This document shows, in pieces, positions 38,512 through 49,092 of a stretch of DNA of 64,000 nucleotides. The notes below the pieces were generated by a model. The model searched no databases, was not told the origin of the DNA, and saw nothing but the letters and a program-made list of their open reading frames with translations. Source of the stretch: Bullera alba (lineage: Eukaryota > Basidiomycota > Tremellomycetes > Tremellales > Bulleraceae); the NCBI GenBank assembly GCA_001600095.1, contig BCIX01000006.1:1178001-1242000 (forward strand). Direction: 5' to 3'. The position numbers and the translations under genes are program-made. Numbering within the stretch: the first letter of the stretch is position 1; each line of letters begins with the position of its first letter.

Positions 38512-38820
38512 ATGTATTCTCTTCCTCCGATCCCGCCTCGTTCCCGCTACCCCTCTTGGCCCCTCCTCCTGTCCAAGGACCAACTGAACCGCAATGGTAC
38601 GCCGATTATCCCATCACCCGGACAGGGACTTGCTGATATTTGGAAGGTTCACGTCAAGCTACTCATCACTCGAGACATCTTCATCACCGTCATCGCCAGT
38701 TATGCCGCATACCGACTCGACAACCTCGCCATTTCCCTTGGTGGAGTCGCTTATCTCACCACGACCCTGCTGATATGCGGGTATCATGTCGACGAGCAAG
38801 GCATCATACGAGGACAATAA
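38512..38820 (+). CDS. Small predicted two-helix membrane protein
   Basis: A single-exon frame of about 102 codons with ATG in an acceptable context. The N-terminal third is Pro/Ser-rich (PPIPPRSRYPSWPLLLS). Two hydrophobic stretches follow: LITRDIFITVIASYAAY and LAISLGGVAYLTTTLLICGY, separated by RLDN. No family was recognised. The amphipathic pattern and the length suggest a small organelle membrane protein. The reading could instead be the only surviving exon of a longer gene, but there are no clear splice signals near either end. Confidence 0.5.
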   Translation: MYSLPPIPPRSRYPSWPLLLSKDQLNRNGTPIIPSPGQGLADIWKVHVKLLITRDIFITVIASYAAYRLDNLAISLGGVAYLTTTLLICGYHVDEQGIIRGQ

Positions 38821-39269
38821 GCTCAGGATGATCGACCTACCGTTGGTCGAGGACGCGACCAGGTAATTATCTCATGCAGCCGGCCCGACACGAGCGCGTA
38901 CGGCAATTTTGGTACTAGTTCCATCGAGGACATTCCCGTACCCGGACAGCCAAACTCGATCTTGTAACGATATGATGGTGTCTTGCTGGGACAAAAAAGT
39001 ATGGCAACGGCGGGCCAAGTCAGCGTTGGCTATTCTTGACTCCCTTGAAGCGCAATCAGAGTATGGTCGTCCTCGTTCGTAACCTCATGTTGTCGGTGTG
39101 GCAGTTGACACGCTTGAGTGCGTAGCGACGTCGGTGCCAATGATCCCCATGGAGTTACTGAGCTCGGAACGCCTGTTGCGACTGAGGGCGTTGCATATCA
39201 GGCTCCACCGCCCATGAAACAGCTCCACCGCCCATGTAAGAGAAGTACTGAGATATTCTAATCCAATGC
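38821..39269. other. Convergent 3' region
   Basis: Between the convergent small membrane protein gene and BMT6. A short direct repeat, cagctccaccgcccatg-like, occurs twice near 39,205-39,235. No gene seen. Confidence 0.4.
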
Positions 39270-40655
39270 TCACCTACGTCGATACAACCTCAGCCAGTAT
39301 CTCGTATTCTCCAATTTCACAGGCCAACCACTGCCCGTTCCTTCCGGAAGCCTATACCACCTCGAATCCTCTTTTCGCATCAGTTCCCAGACCTTTCTCG
39401 GGACGACGTCCGCCTCCTCATCTCCACCGCCATCTCCGGTAGTATCGCCATTACCACCGCGGCTCTCCGTCATGCCTTGTAAGATGAAATCGAGCAACAT
39501 CCACACGGGCCATTTCCGCCCTGATTTGCCAATCTCAAATTCGCTAATGTCCGATGCGCTGTCCGCCACGAGGAGCATCGTTCCGGACGCAGTGGCGGAT
39601 AGGGCGTTGAGGAGGTTGATTGTCCCTTGTCGATCTTGGGACATGAGTTCGGTCAATGTGAATAGGATGGTGATCAGGCGAGGTTGGGAAGAGCTCAGAA
39701 TTTCGGAGATGTCGATTTGTCGATCCTCACTAGCTGCGTTTCCATTGACATCGCGACTTGTGTCTACTGCGGCGGGTGTAGATTGCGAAGGGGTGGGTGG
39801 GTTGAGTAAATTGCCCTGCTGGAATGCAACTCCGAGGATATCGTCGTCCAAATCCAGTTCCGTCCGCAAAGCATCTTCAAACTTGGCAACCACGCTGCCC
39901 CAATGGCCAATGTCGATACCTGTCCAGTTCCACTGTGTGCTCTTAGCCTTTCCTTTTCCTTTGACATCGTCGACGGATGAGCGAGCGGCGATGGTTGCAT
40001 TGACCATGGCTGCCACGGCGAATAGTTCCGAGCAAGCACCTCCACCCAAAGAGAGAATGTTGACTTGATCTCGAGCTTGTGTCGACGATTCGGCGTGCTC
40101 GGACGTGGCTTCCAGGTCGGTGTTTGCTTTCGAGGTCTCGTCGTTCGATCCTTCCCCCTCTTCCGTGTCCTCAGCTCCTCCGTTCACCCCAGCGTCACCA
40201 TCCTCCTCGTCCGCCCTAGAGGGCGGGGAGAACAGCTCCCTTATCCCCCTCAAGCTGGCAAACAGCTCTCTGTAGCATAAAGCCCGACTCGGTACCCATC
40301 GTCCGGCATAAGACTCCAAATGGGCCTCGTTGCCAAATACCTCCAACCACTTCTTCTCATATAGCAGACTCTTGACCAGCTGCACGCTTGCCGTGTACCT
40401 GGGAGAATCCAGTGTGTCACGTAGAGCCTTGTGTATCACCTGCAGGATTTCCGCATCGGTCGGTCGAGCCATGAACACCGATGGAGGTAGAGCTGGGGTA
40501 TCGGCCTCGATATCTGATTGAGCGTCTGCATCGGGATTGGCGGCTGTCTCGGGGACGGGTCGACTTGGTGGGTGGTGTAGTTTCCGAGGAGCTCCTTTCT
40601 CATGTTGCTTCTTGTTCTTCTTGCTGGGTCCTCCCGTTCTCGAGCGGTGGGTCAT
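39270..40655 (-). CDS. BMT6: 25S rRNA (uridine-N3) methyltransferase, BMT6 type
   Basis: A single exon of 461 codons. The basic start MTHRSRTGGPSKKNKKQHEK looks like a nucleolar targeting signal. The family core includes YAGRWVPSRALCYRELFASL, the SAM-binding glycine loop VNILSLGGGACSELFAVAAM, WNWTGIDIGHWGSVV, ITILFTLTELMSQDRQGTIN and the C-terminal KLENTRYWLRLYRR. This matches the fungal Methyltransf_34 group that contains yeast Bmt6, which methylates uridine 2843 of 25S rRNA. An acidic, Glu/Asp/Thr-rich insert (GVNGGAEDTEEGEGSNDE) separates the first helical part from the Rossmann fold. Intron-free structure is unusual beside its neighbours but common for rRNA-modifying enzymes. Orthology to Bmt6 is inferred from motif order. 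Confidence 0.75.
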   Translation of the reverse strand: MTHRSRTGGPSKKNKKQHEKGAPRKLHHPPSRPVPETAANPDADAQSDIEADTPALPPSVFMARPTDAEILQVIHKALRDTLDSPRYTASVQLVKSLLYEKKWLEVFGNEAHLESYAGRWVPSRALCYRELFASLRGIRELFSPPSRADEEDGDAGVNGGAEDTEEGEGSNDETSKANTDLEATSEHAESSTQARDQVNILSLGGGACSELFAVAAMVNATIAARSSVDDVKGKGKAKSTQWNWTGIDIGHWGSVVAKFEDALRTELDLDDDILGVAFQQGNLLNPPTPSQSTPAAVDTSRDVNGNAASEDRQIDISEILSSSQPRLITILFTLTELMSQDRQGTINLLNALSATASGTMLLVADSASDISEFEIGKSGRKWPVWMLLDFILQGMTESRGGNGDTTGDGGGDEEADVVPRKVWELMRKEDSRWYRLPEGTGSGWPVKLENTRYWLRLYRRR

Positions 40656-41653
40656 GGTGGCGTGTGTACAGGGGGGTCGTCTAACGTCTACGCTCTATCG
40701 CTGCCTTGAAGTTGACGCAGCTTGAACTCCTCGACGCTCTGTCTCTCAACTTTTTGCTTTACCTTCCGACGGAAACCCTCAATTCCAGCGGACACCAGCT
40801 CGCACTCCGCCTTCCTCCGCTTAAATATTTGCTTCCGTCCAAACCCACCCACCACCACCCACCACCCACCGCTGCTGGCCATTTCAACTCTCTTCTCCTC
40901 TTTCTTCCAGCCTTTTCTTTGATCAAATGGTTCTTCCTACTGCCACAGTGATTGGCGCCTACCCAACGCCCTTCTCCGTCCAAGGAGTTCACTAGACGAA
41001 CGGATTAACGTCTCGATGACTATATAGGAAACCTCTCTTCTGTCACGATCAGAGAGAAGACGACGGTGCTGAATGTCTCGATACATGTGTTTGGATATGT
41101 ATGGTCATTGTCTGCCTGCGATGTATGTTTTGAATGTGGTTACCTCCTTCCGAGCAGATGGCACGATGGTGCTGCAGACTCTGGAGCCATGCCATACCCT
41201 TACCGCATCAGATATCTCAAGCTCTCAAGCTTCGGACAAGACGTCAGGCCAAATTTGCATTCACTCGTCTCAGGACTTATACGGTCGTAGCTGCAGGTAG
41301 CACAGCGTCGCTCTCTCGTATACCACTCCGAACCTCACTGCCACTTCGCCTCTCAGTCCCTGCTTGATCTCTTCAGCTAGTACCAACCCCAAGAGTCAAG
41401 ACTGCTCGAGCAGCCTAGAGTTTCGCTGGCGCTGAGTCAAATGCTCCATGCTCACATGTTGATCTCCCACGGTGTTGCATCCAGCCACGCGTCAGCCCGC
41501 TTGTCATGGTCGTCCGCTCGACCGCAGCCAAGATTGATGGAATTGGAGTTCCGGTATGGCTCTGTCATAACGTCTCATCTTCGCTCTCCACTCGTTTCAG
41601 TAAGCCTAATTGCCTACAGTCCTCATCAGGATCCGAGCACCGAGATCGCCGAC
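40656..41653. other. Divergent promoter of BMT6 and KEX1
   Basis: About 1 kb. It contains a CCACCCACCACC repeat followed by a pyrimidine tract (about 40,850-40,930) and a TATATA at 41,021-41,026. The signal-peptide exon of KEX1 should lie in this stretch, but I could not place it. Confidence 0.45.
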
Positions 41654-44371
41654 ATGCGCAGTGACGCACGAGCGCGCGTCCGAGGCGTCGAGGAGGATGA
41701 TCATGCGGAATCGTCTACCTGGCATAGCGAAGGCAAGCGGGACGTATCTGCAGGTACGTGAGCTGTACAACGCCATCCATCTCGGACGGCGACTTAGCTC
41801 ATAATGTCCTTAGACTTGCCTATAGCGGCCGATCTATTCGTCCCGTCGTTACCGGGTCTTCCTAATCTCGCAACGCATCCAACGTGGGCGAACCATCTCT
41901 CCTATTGAGGCTCTCATGCTGAATTGATCATAGTCACCCATTGAATGTGTATGCGGGCTCACTGCCCTCATACCCCGGGGAAGGGAATGGCGGCGGGGAA
42001 GGTCCCACTGGTCTGGACGCCAAGATCTTGTAAGTCCTCGCCAATCCCACTTCCGAGTCTGGCCGAGAATGCTGATGTGCTCCCAGCTTCATGATGGTCA
42101 AAGCGAGACGGTCGGCCGGAAAGCAGAGAGTCATATTATGGTTCAACGTGAGTCTGACCTTGCCACAAGGATGATAGCTGATTGTGGTAGGGTGGCCCGG
42201 GGTGTTCGTCGTTCGATGGGTCCTTGATGGAAGTCGGACCATTCCGAACGGTTCCAGCTTCACAGACGGAGAGCGGAAAGGTCGAGTTGAGACTTGTCGA
42301 AGGCGGCTGGGAAGAGTTTGCCACGATCATCTTCAGTGAGTGCATGCCGAGTCCGAGTTGCCCTTATACTGATTAGGGTGAATTCATCAGTTGACCAACC
42401 TCCCGGAACTGGGTTCTCGTATGTCCCTACAAACGGATACCTCCACGAGCTTGATCAAGTCAGTCATTCAATGTCCGAGCAAGTCCAGAATGAAAGCTGA
42501 CTTTTGTAGGGGTCACAACACCTGATACAGTTCCTACAAAACTTCTACCATGTCTTCCCGGAGCTGAACGGTGTCGATGTGAGTCCATGACAAGCGCCCG
42601 GATACGACATTATCCTGACCGACCGAACCAGACGTATCTCGCGGGAGAGTCTTTCGCAGGGCAATACATTCCGTACTTCGGTGGGTCCACTCACAATACG
42701 AGGAAGTTCCGTGCTCACCAGCTTGAATAACAGGCGACGCATTGCTTAAGACGACAAAACTACCCGGATTCTCGCTAGCCGGTCTCGCTATTGGAAACGG
42801 GTGGATAGATCCCAAAGAACAATACCCCGGATACGCCGACTTTGCCTACGACAAGGGGCTGATACAAAAGGGAACTCCGGTGCGTTCACTATCTGCAACA
42901 TCTGAGTACACTATGCTGAAACTGTCGTCATCGACAGCAAGCGGACAACATGGAGAAATACCTCGCAGAGTGTCGGACCGAGATGGAAAAGTATCCAGGA
43001 ACAGACAATACCCCAATCAACATCGGCGGCGGATGTCAGGCTGTCATGGATGCCGTATCGTCGCCATTCACACAAGAGTAAGTACTTTCATTCCTGGTGA
43101 TGTGGATCTGACCTTGCTGCCAGGTTGAACGGGAAGAAGATGTGCATGAACGTCTACGACGTGAGGCTTATGGACGACTGGCCTGCGTGCGGGATGAACT
43201 GGCCACCTGATCTGACCGAGGTGTATGACTTCCTGCGGGTGAGTCCCCTCTTTCGAGTATTTGATTCTGGCCTCTGACATACTTTGCAGCGCCCCGACGT
43301 CATCACTGCGCTTCATGCGACCGACAAGGAGACTGCCTGGGTGGAATGCTCTAGCAAAGTCAGCTCGGAGTTACGAATGCACCAGTCCACCGCCGCAGTG
43401 GCGTTCCTCCCGAGTCTGCTGGAAAGGGGCGTACCGATCATGATGTTTGTGGGTGCAGAGGATCTGATCTGCAATTACGCCGGTATCGAGCGAATGATGG
43501 CGGGCATGGAGTGGAGCGGAGCGAAGGGTCTAGGCGTGAGTGCTGCAGTCTCGCACCCCGTCATCACAGAGCTGATTCAAGGGATATCGCTCAGAACGCA
43601 ACGGTGAACGAGTGGTACTTGAACAATACGCAAGTTGGCGAATGGACCGAAAGCCGGAACTTGACTTATGCCAAGGTAGGCATGCCATCCCCACAGTTGT
43701 CGCGGATGTTGACTTTGCCGATAGGTGTTTGGCTCCTCGCATATGGTCGCTTTCGACGTGCCTCACGTTGCAAACGACATGATGACGCGGTTCATGGGTG
43801 TCGAGTTTGCCCTGCTGCCTGGTTTGCTGGCGAGTAGCGGGTCGAAAGTCGGAGATAACGAGAGAATGGCAATCGGCACCGGATCGTCAGCGTCCGCTGG
43901 CGTGCCTCTCTTCAAGGGCGGCGGGACCGACTGGGAGGGTCAGTCCCAACCTCACATTGACGGCGTCTGTCGAGAAGGAGTGAAACTGACACTTTGGGTT
44001 TTGCAGCGTGGTATAATGCCGGGTCGGCCCTGCTCATCCTTTTGATCCTGCTGTCCATCGTTGGGCTATACTTCTACTTCCGGCGTAGGGGCCAGCTACG
44101 CCGTCGAGTCGGCCTGCCCTCTAGATCATCGCAGGACGCAGAGCGCGTGCCTCTAGGTAGCGAAAGGGTCGAGATGGACGACATCGAGCGCGCAGAGGGA
44201 TACGAACTGGACGACGAGGGGTACAAGCGCAGGAGGAAGGGTAAAGGGAAAGAAAGGGCTAGGGGGGAAGAGGACGGGGAGGAGTATCACGACAGGAGCA
44301 GTAGAGATGGCGAAAGGCCTGGGAGGCAGACCGTCTTCTCGCTAGGAGACGAGGATGAGGATCAGAAGTGA
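41654..44371 (+). CDS. KEX1: Kex1-type serine carboxypeptidase
   Basis: Many exons; the 5' boundary is uncertain. Recognisable sequence starts at [20 protein letters not shown], then [52 protein letters not shown] and the nucleophile motif [15 protein letters not shown]. Catalytic Asp is in [15 protein letters not shown] and His in [13 protein letters not shown] transmembrane helix [18 protein letters not shown] follows, then a charged cytosolic tail. Family knowledge: Kex1 is a late-Golgi enzyme trimming C-terminal Lys/Arg after Kex2 cleavage, for instance in pheromone precursors. The join to HPLNV uses a GTGGGC donor giving a 50-base intron; reading on without it hits a stop. No signal peptide is seen in the first exon modelled, so an upstream exon is expected. 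Confidence 0.88.
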
Positions 44372-44822
44372 GCAGAGCAAGATCGTGGTGCGCTTTCCAA
44401 AAGGACCATAAGGGGGAGGTGGAAGGTGGAGAGTTTGGGTGAGGGAAGGCGAGGGGCAAATCTCGGTTGTCAGTGGGTATAGGATCTTTGTATATCAGAA
44501 TTAGAGCTCGACCGGAGGCAATGCATTGCCTTACTGAAGGTCGGTGATGTCCTGCAGGTTCTAGTAATACAGCCAGCGTGTTCGTCGCATTTCGTTGCAT
44601 GATTCGTCTTGAATTATCTTTCACACCCTATTCCCGTATCGTATTCTGTTGTTGTTAACCATCGCAAACATCCGTATCTCACACCATGCCAAGTACCCAT
44701 GACTACGGACAAGGCTCCGTTGTTGTTGCCACCTGTTGAGACTCTGCCAACCTCCTTCCAGCATGTGGGTGCTCGTGTCACACATGTCTCTTCTTTTCTC
44801 GTGCCATAGAGCGCGAACCGCT
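44372..44822. other. Convergent 3' region
   Basis: Between KEX1 and the inhibitor-2 gene, which converge. No gene supported. Confidence 0.45.
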
Positions 44823-45950
44823 CTAAGCATGCCCATTAACCTTTCCGTCCATCTTGACATCTCCCTCAGCGTCCTCGTCTCCCTCTTCCTCCTCCTCTTC
44901 ATCCTTGAGCAATTCTCTGGCCTTTCGCATGGCAAAAGCAGCTTCTTTGGAGTAATGCGCTCCTCTCTTATTCTTGAACTCTGCATGACGGGCTCTGGCC
45001 TCGTCATCCATATCCTCGTCATCGGAATCGAACACCTCTCCGGCGTTCTGCGCAGTGTTCATCTGCGTGGCACCCAGCGGCGCGGGGACGGTAGCTTCCC
45101 CGTCGGCGAGGGCGCGTCGGTCTCTGTCCCCGGCGGAACCGTTCGACGAGGCGGAAGATGGTCGACGGGCGGGGTCGCCACCGGGGCGGACGGGCCTGTC
45201 TTTGCTGGGGAGGGAGAACGATGCGGAGCGGGAGGATGAGCTGGATGAGGCGGAGGGTCGTCGGGCGTTGGTCAATGTATTGGCGGCGAGAGATGGTGAT
45301 GGGAGGCTAGAGAAGCCGAGCGTCAGCTTCGGAAGGGGGATGCACGGCGGTGTTTCACTGACCTGTTGCGCCCAGGGCTTCGTGGTGTTGGAGAGCTCGG
45401 ACCTGATCCTCTTAGATCAAATTCTGGTACATCTGGACGGCATCAGTGAGCTGCTAGCATCACCACGGTTGTCTCATCAGCTCACCACCCAGGACCATGT
45501 CGTTTTCCGCGTCGTACCGGACATAAGGTGTCTTCGGCTCGTCAATCTTCCTACACGGCCTGGTCAGTCATTGATCCCCAGCAGTGCCATCGTCTCACGC
45601 ACATCAGGGAGTCCTTGCCTATCTCCGTATCCGCGATGTTCTGCTCGTCCCAGCGGAGCCTACGATCACGCGCATCAGCACCACTCTCGCCCAGGTGATT
45701 GACCGTGGACTCGCCTGTCGTCGGCAGTACCCCTGGCTTCGTCGGTAGGTGACAGAGGCTCATCATCTCCCCGCTGGCTGGGTCGCCTTTGGGCGTTCTT
45801 GAGGATACCTCTGGGAGGGGGCGGTCGCTTGTCGCTCGGTCCGGGGCTGGACAAGAGCTGTTCGTCGTCGTCGGCATTCTGACCCGGATTCATGGGCGGA
45901 ATGTCGATATGAGACGGGTGATCGTGTGTCTCGGCGTAGTGTCTCGACAT
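44823..45950 (-). CDS. GLC8: Protein phosphatase inhibitor 2 (Glc8/IPP-2 family)
   Basis: Exon 1 starts MSRHYAETHDHPSHIDIPP and contains PRGILKNAQRR, the GILKN motif that docks on PP1. A later exon gives LRWDEQNIADTEIGKDSLMK and then KIDEPKTPYVRYDAENDMVL, containing the KTPYV phosphorylation and inhibitory motif. The last exon has a Ser/Arg-rich stretch and ends FKNKRGAHYSKEAAFAMRKA, the third conserved segment with the HY pair, followed by an acidic tail. Family knowledge: these small disordered proteins bind the type-1 phosphatase catalytic subunit (Glc7 in yeast) and either inhibit or chaperone it. All three PP1-contact motifs are present, so the protein is expected to be functional. Exon boundaries within 45,300-45,700 are approximate. 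Confidence 0.85.
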
Positions 45951-46268
45951 GCTGTGTGGGCTAGAGTAGTACTGAAGGATGGTATGCTCTCGAGACTGTT
46001 CACAGACAACACCTCACCCGACGTAACATGCATCCTCGACGTCACATGCCAGGCCAGGCTTACCCCGGCCGGCTCATCCAGCTTATTTTACACCCCTTCT
46101 TTAGCTATCCGCTAAGCGCTCCACAACTTGAACACACACGCTAACCGCGCTGTGCCGAGCCAGCTGCCACGTTGCACCTCCCGTCCTCACCACCTGCGAT
46201 ATTTCCATCTCATTCCACAACTCATACCCACACCTCTTCTCGCCTTACACTCGTACAACTCGACGAAC
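45951..46268. promoter_or_regulatory. Divergent promoter of inhibitor-2 and calnexin
   Basis: 318 bases. It contains GACGTCAC at 46038-46045 (TGACGT on the other strand) and CCACG at 46167-46171. Both resemble halves of unfolded-protein-response elements, which would suit a calnexin promoter, but such short words occur often by chance. Confidence 0.35.
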
Positions 46269-48781
46269 ATGAAGCCACAGAACATCGCAACAGCGGCAGG
46301 AACAGGCGCTTTGCTGGTCGCGGTATCGGCAGCGGCGGAACAGGCTGCTTTCCAGGTGAGCAGCGCGTTGTCTCGGCGGGAACGTGTTGGCGGTCGGTAT
46401 CCGGTAGACGGAGCCGCTCGAAGAGCGGCGACGGGCAGGATGCAAGCGAGGGAACAGTGGAGCACCTACATGACCTATGTTGGGTCGGACACCGTCTAGG
46501 CGAACTTGTTCACTCCAGCCCCAGAGCTAGCATCGTTGTGTCGTGAACACCGCTGACATCCCTTTGTCCTCCCAATCCCACTCTCACCCACTGCCAACCG
46601 ATGACCACTGTGACATATCGCATCGACACAACCTCTTCACAATACGGACCTTCTTATCATCACTTCATCTCCACAGTCGACCAAAGTCAAAGCTCCATTC
46701 ATCGAGCAGTTCCAGTCGCAGATTCCTCAATCCCGATGGACCGTCTCCCGAGCTACCAAACAGACGCCAGTCGGCGACGAGACATTCTCCTATGTCGGCA
46801 CCTGGGCCGTCGAGGAGCCAGAGGTCTTCCCCGGTATCGCCGGCGACACCGGTCTAGTTCTTAGTACGTCTTCACCTGGCTTGGTGATCAAGTATTGCCT
46901 ACTGACTTGGTGTCCCAGAGTCCAAGGCTGCCCACCACGCCATCTCCACTCTCTTCCCAGAGCCAATCGACCCAAAGGGAAAGTCCCTAGTGGTCCAGTA
47001 CGAGGTCAAGCTCCAAAAGGGTCTCGAGTGCGGTGGAGCTTATATCAAGCTTCTCACCGAGAATGACGGTGCCGAGGGTCTCCGAGCAGGCTCCGAGTAC
47101 ACCGACAAGGTGAGTAACCCAAAACTAGCAGTGGGCACACTGTTGACAACAAGTAGACGCCCTTCACCATCATGTTCGGTCCGGACAAGTGTGGATCGAC
47201 CAACAAGGTGCACTTCATCTTCAGACACCGGAACCCAATCACCGGCGAGTGGGAGGAGAAGCACCTCACGAACCCACCTCAGCCAAAGATCACAAAGACC
47301 ACCGCGCTCTACACCCTGATCGTCAAGTGAGTAGATACTGTGAAGGCTGTCTCGCAGCACGCTGACCGGTAGCAGCCCTGATCAGACGTTCAAGATCCTC
47401 ATCAACGACGAGAGCGCGAGAGAGGGTTCGCTTTTGACCGACTTTGACCCAGCCGTCAACCCGCCAGCTGAGATCGGTGAGTACACCTTCATTTCGCTCT
47501 GGAACGCGTGCTGACCTCCACGCAGATGACCCAGAGGACTTCAAGCCAGAGTCTTGGGTTGATGTCGCCGAGATCGACGACACCGAGGCCACCAAGGTTA
47601 GTCACGCGTGTCATTCCCGCGTACGCGACTGACATTTTCGCAGCCCGAGGACTGGGACGAGGACGCTCCGCTCATGATCACCGACACGAACGCCGTCAAG
47701 CCCGCTGATTGGTTGGAGGACGAGCCAGAGGTGATTCCCGACCCAGACGCCGAGAAGCCAGAGGAGTGGGACGTGAGTAGCTGCCCCCCTACGCACGTCG
47801 TGCCAGCTGACCCGTGTCTAGGATGAGGAGGATGGAGACTGGCTCCCACCAGTGGTCCCCAACCCCGCCTGCGAGGATGCCGCCGGTTGTGGACCTTGGG
47901 TCCAGCCAAAGGTCAGGAACCCAGACTACAAGGTGAGTCTAATGTGCGATAACCTCTGGATGAGAAGTTGACAACTGTGGTAGGGTAAATGGACCATTCC
48001 CAAGATCCCCAACCCAGCGTACAAGGGTCCATGGTCGCCGGCTAGGATCCCAAACCCCGCTCACTTTGAGGACTCGACGCCATCGGATTTCACAAAGATT
48101 GCCGGTATTGGAATCGAGTTGTGGACCATGACCGAGGATATTCTTTGTGAGTATTTCATCAAATACACGCTTCTCTCGGACCGCTCGTGGCGCAATCGTC
48201 ACATTGAAGGAATCGCGCTAAAACTATACAGTCGACAACATCTACGTTGGTCACGATGCCGAAGCCGCCGCCACTTTCGCCAAAGAGACCTTCCACGTCA
48301 AGAGGCCGATCGAGCAGGAAGCTGAGGGTTCCGCTCCAGAGGAGGATGAGGAGGCCGAGACTTTGGTCGACAAGGTCAGGCTGAGGGTTTACGAGTTCAT
48401 CGGTGAGAGCAGCTCCTTACGATTCCAATGATCATCGCTAAACTCGCTCAGACCTCGCTGGATTCGACGTCATGCACGCCGTCAAGGCGATGCCAGATGT
48501 CGCTGCTGGTCTCGCCGCCGCTGCGTTCACCCTTTTGGGTATGCTGCTCGCTCTCTTCGGCCTGATTGGTTCCAAGCCAACCACGGTGAGTTGTGCGATC
48601 ATGAGTGGCATTTCATCGCTGAATTCGGGTATAGGTCAAGAAGAGCACTGTGACCAAGACGACCACGACCAAGGCCGTCGTTCCCGTCGCTACCGCCGGA
48701 GAGGAGAAGAAGGCCCTCGAGGACGCTGGTGTCGAGGTCCCCAAGAAGCGAACTACCCGGGCGACCAAGGAGGCCGAGTAG
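46269..48781 (+). CDS. CNE1: Calnexin (ER lectin chaperone)
   Basis: About ten exons. A signal peptide [20 protein letters not shown] ends near AAAEQAAFQ. The luminal lectin domain includes [54 protein letters not shown] and [20 protein letters not shown]. The P domain carries repeats of [28 protein letters not shown], and later [20 protein letters not shown]. After [18 protein letters not shown] comes an acidic stretch, one transmembrane helix [20 protein letters not shown], and a short Lys-rich cytosolic tail ending TKEAE. Family knowledge: calnexin binds monoglucosylated glycoproteins and helps them fold in the ER. The cysteine pair of the lectin domain (LECGG, DKCGS) is present. Confidence 0.95.
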
Positions 48782-49092
48782 ATCAGGAGTCACAAAACAT
48801 AGACCAGGGGAAGATGACAGTGGAGGACGAGGGTGAGAGTAAGGGAGGCTGTGCGAGTCTGTAGGTATACCTGCACAGGATCTAGCCGTAGAGTATAGCA
48901 AGTCATCAGGTATGCAGTGTTCAATCTGAGGAGAAGATGACTTCCGACGGAACCAGAATTTTCGGAAAACTTTTGCTTTGCACATCCACCGATCGACCGC
49001 GTCTGGGATAGTGCTAGGTAGCTAGCTAGCTTAGACTGTTGTTGATAGCGATTGTGGCTTGAGTTAAAACAGAACATACACCTCAATATACG
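48782..49092. other. DBP3 promoter and calnexin 3' flank
   Basis: About 310 bases. A GCTAGCTAGC palindrome lies near 49,018-49,030. Nothing else seen. Confidence 0.4.
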
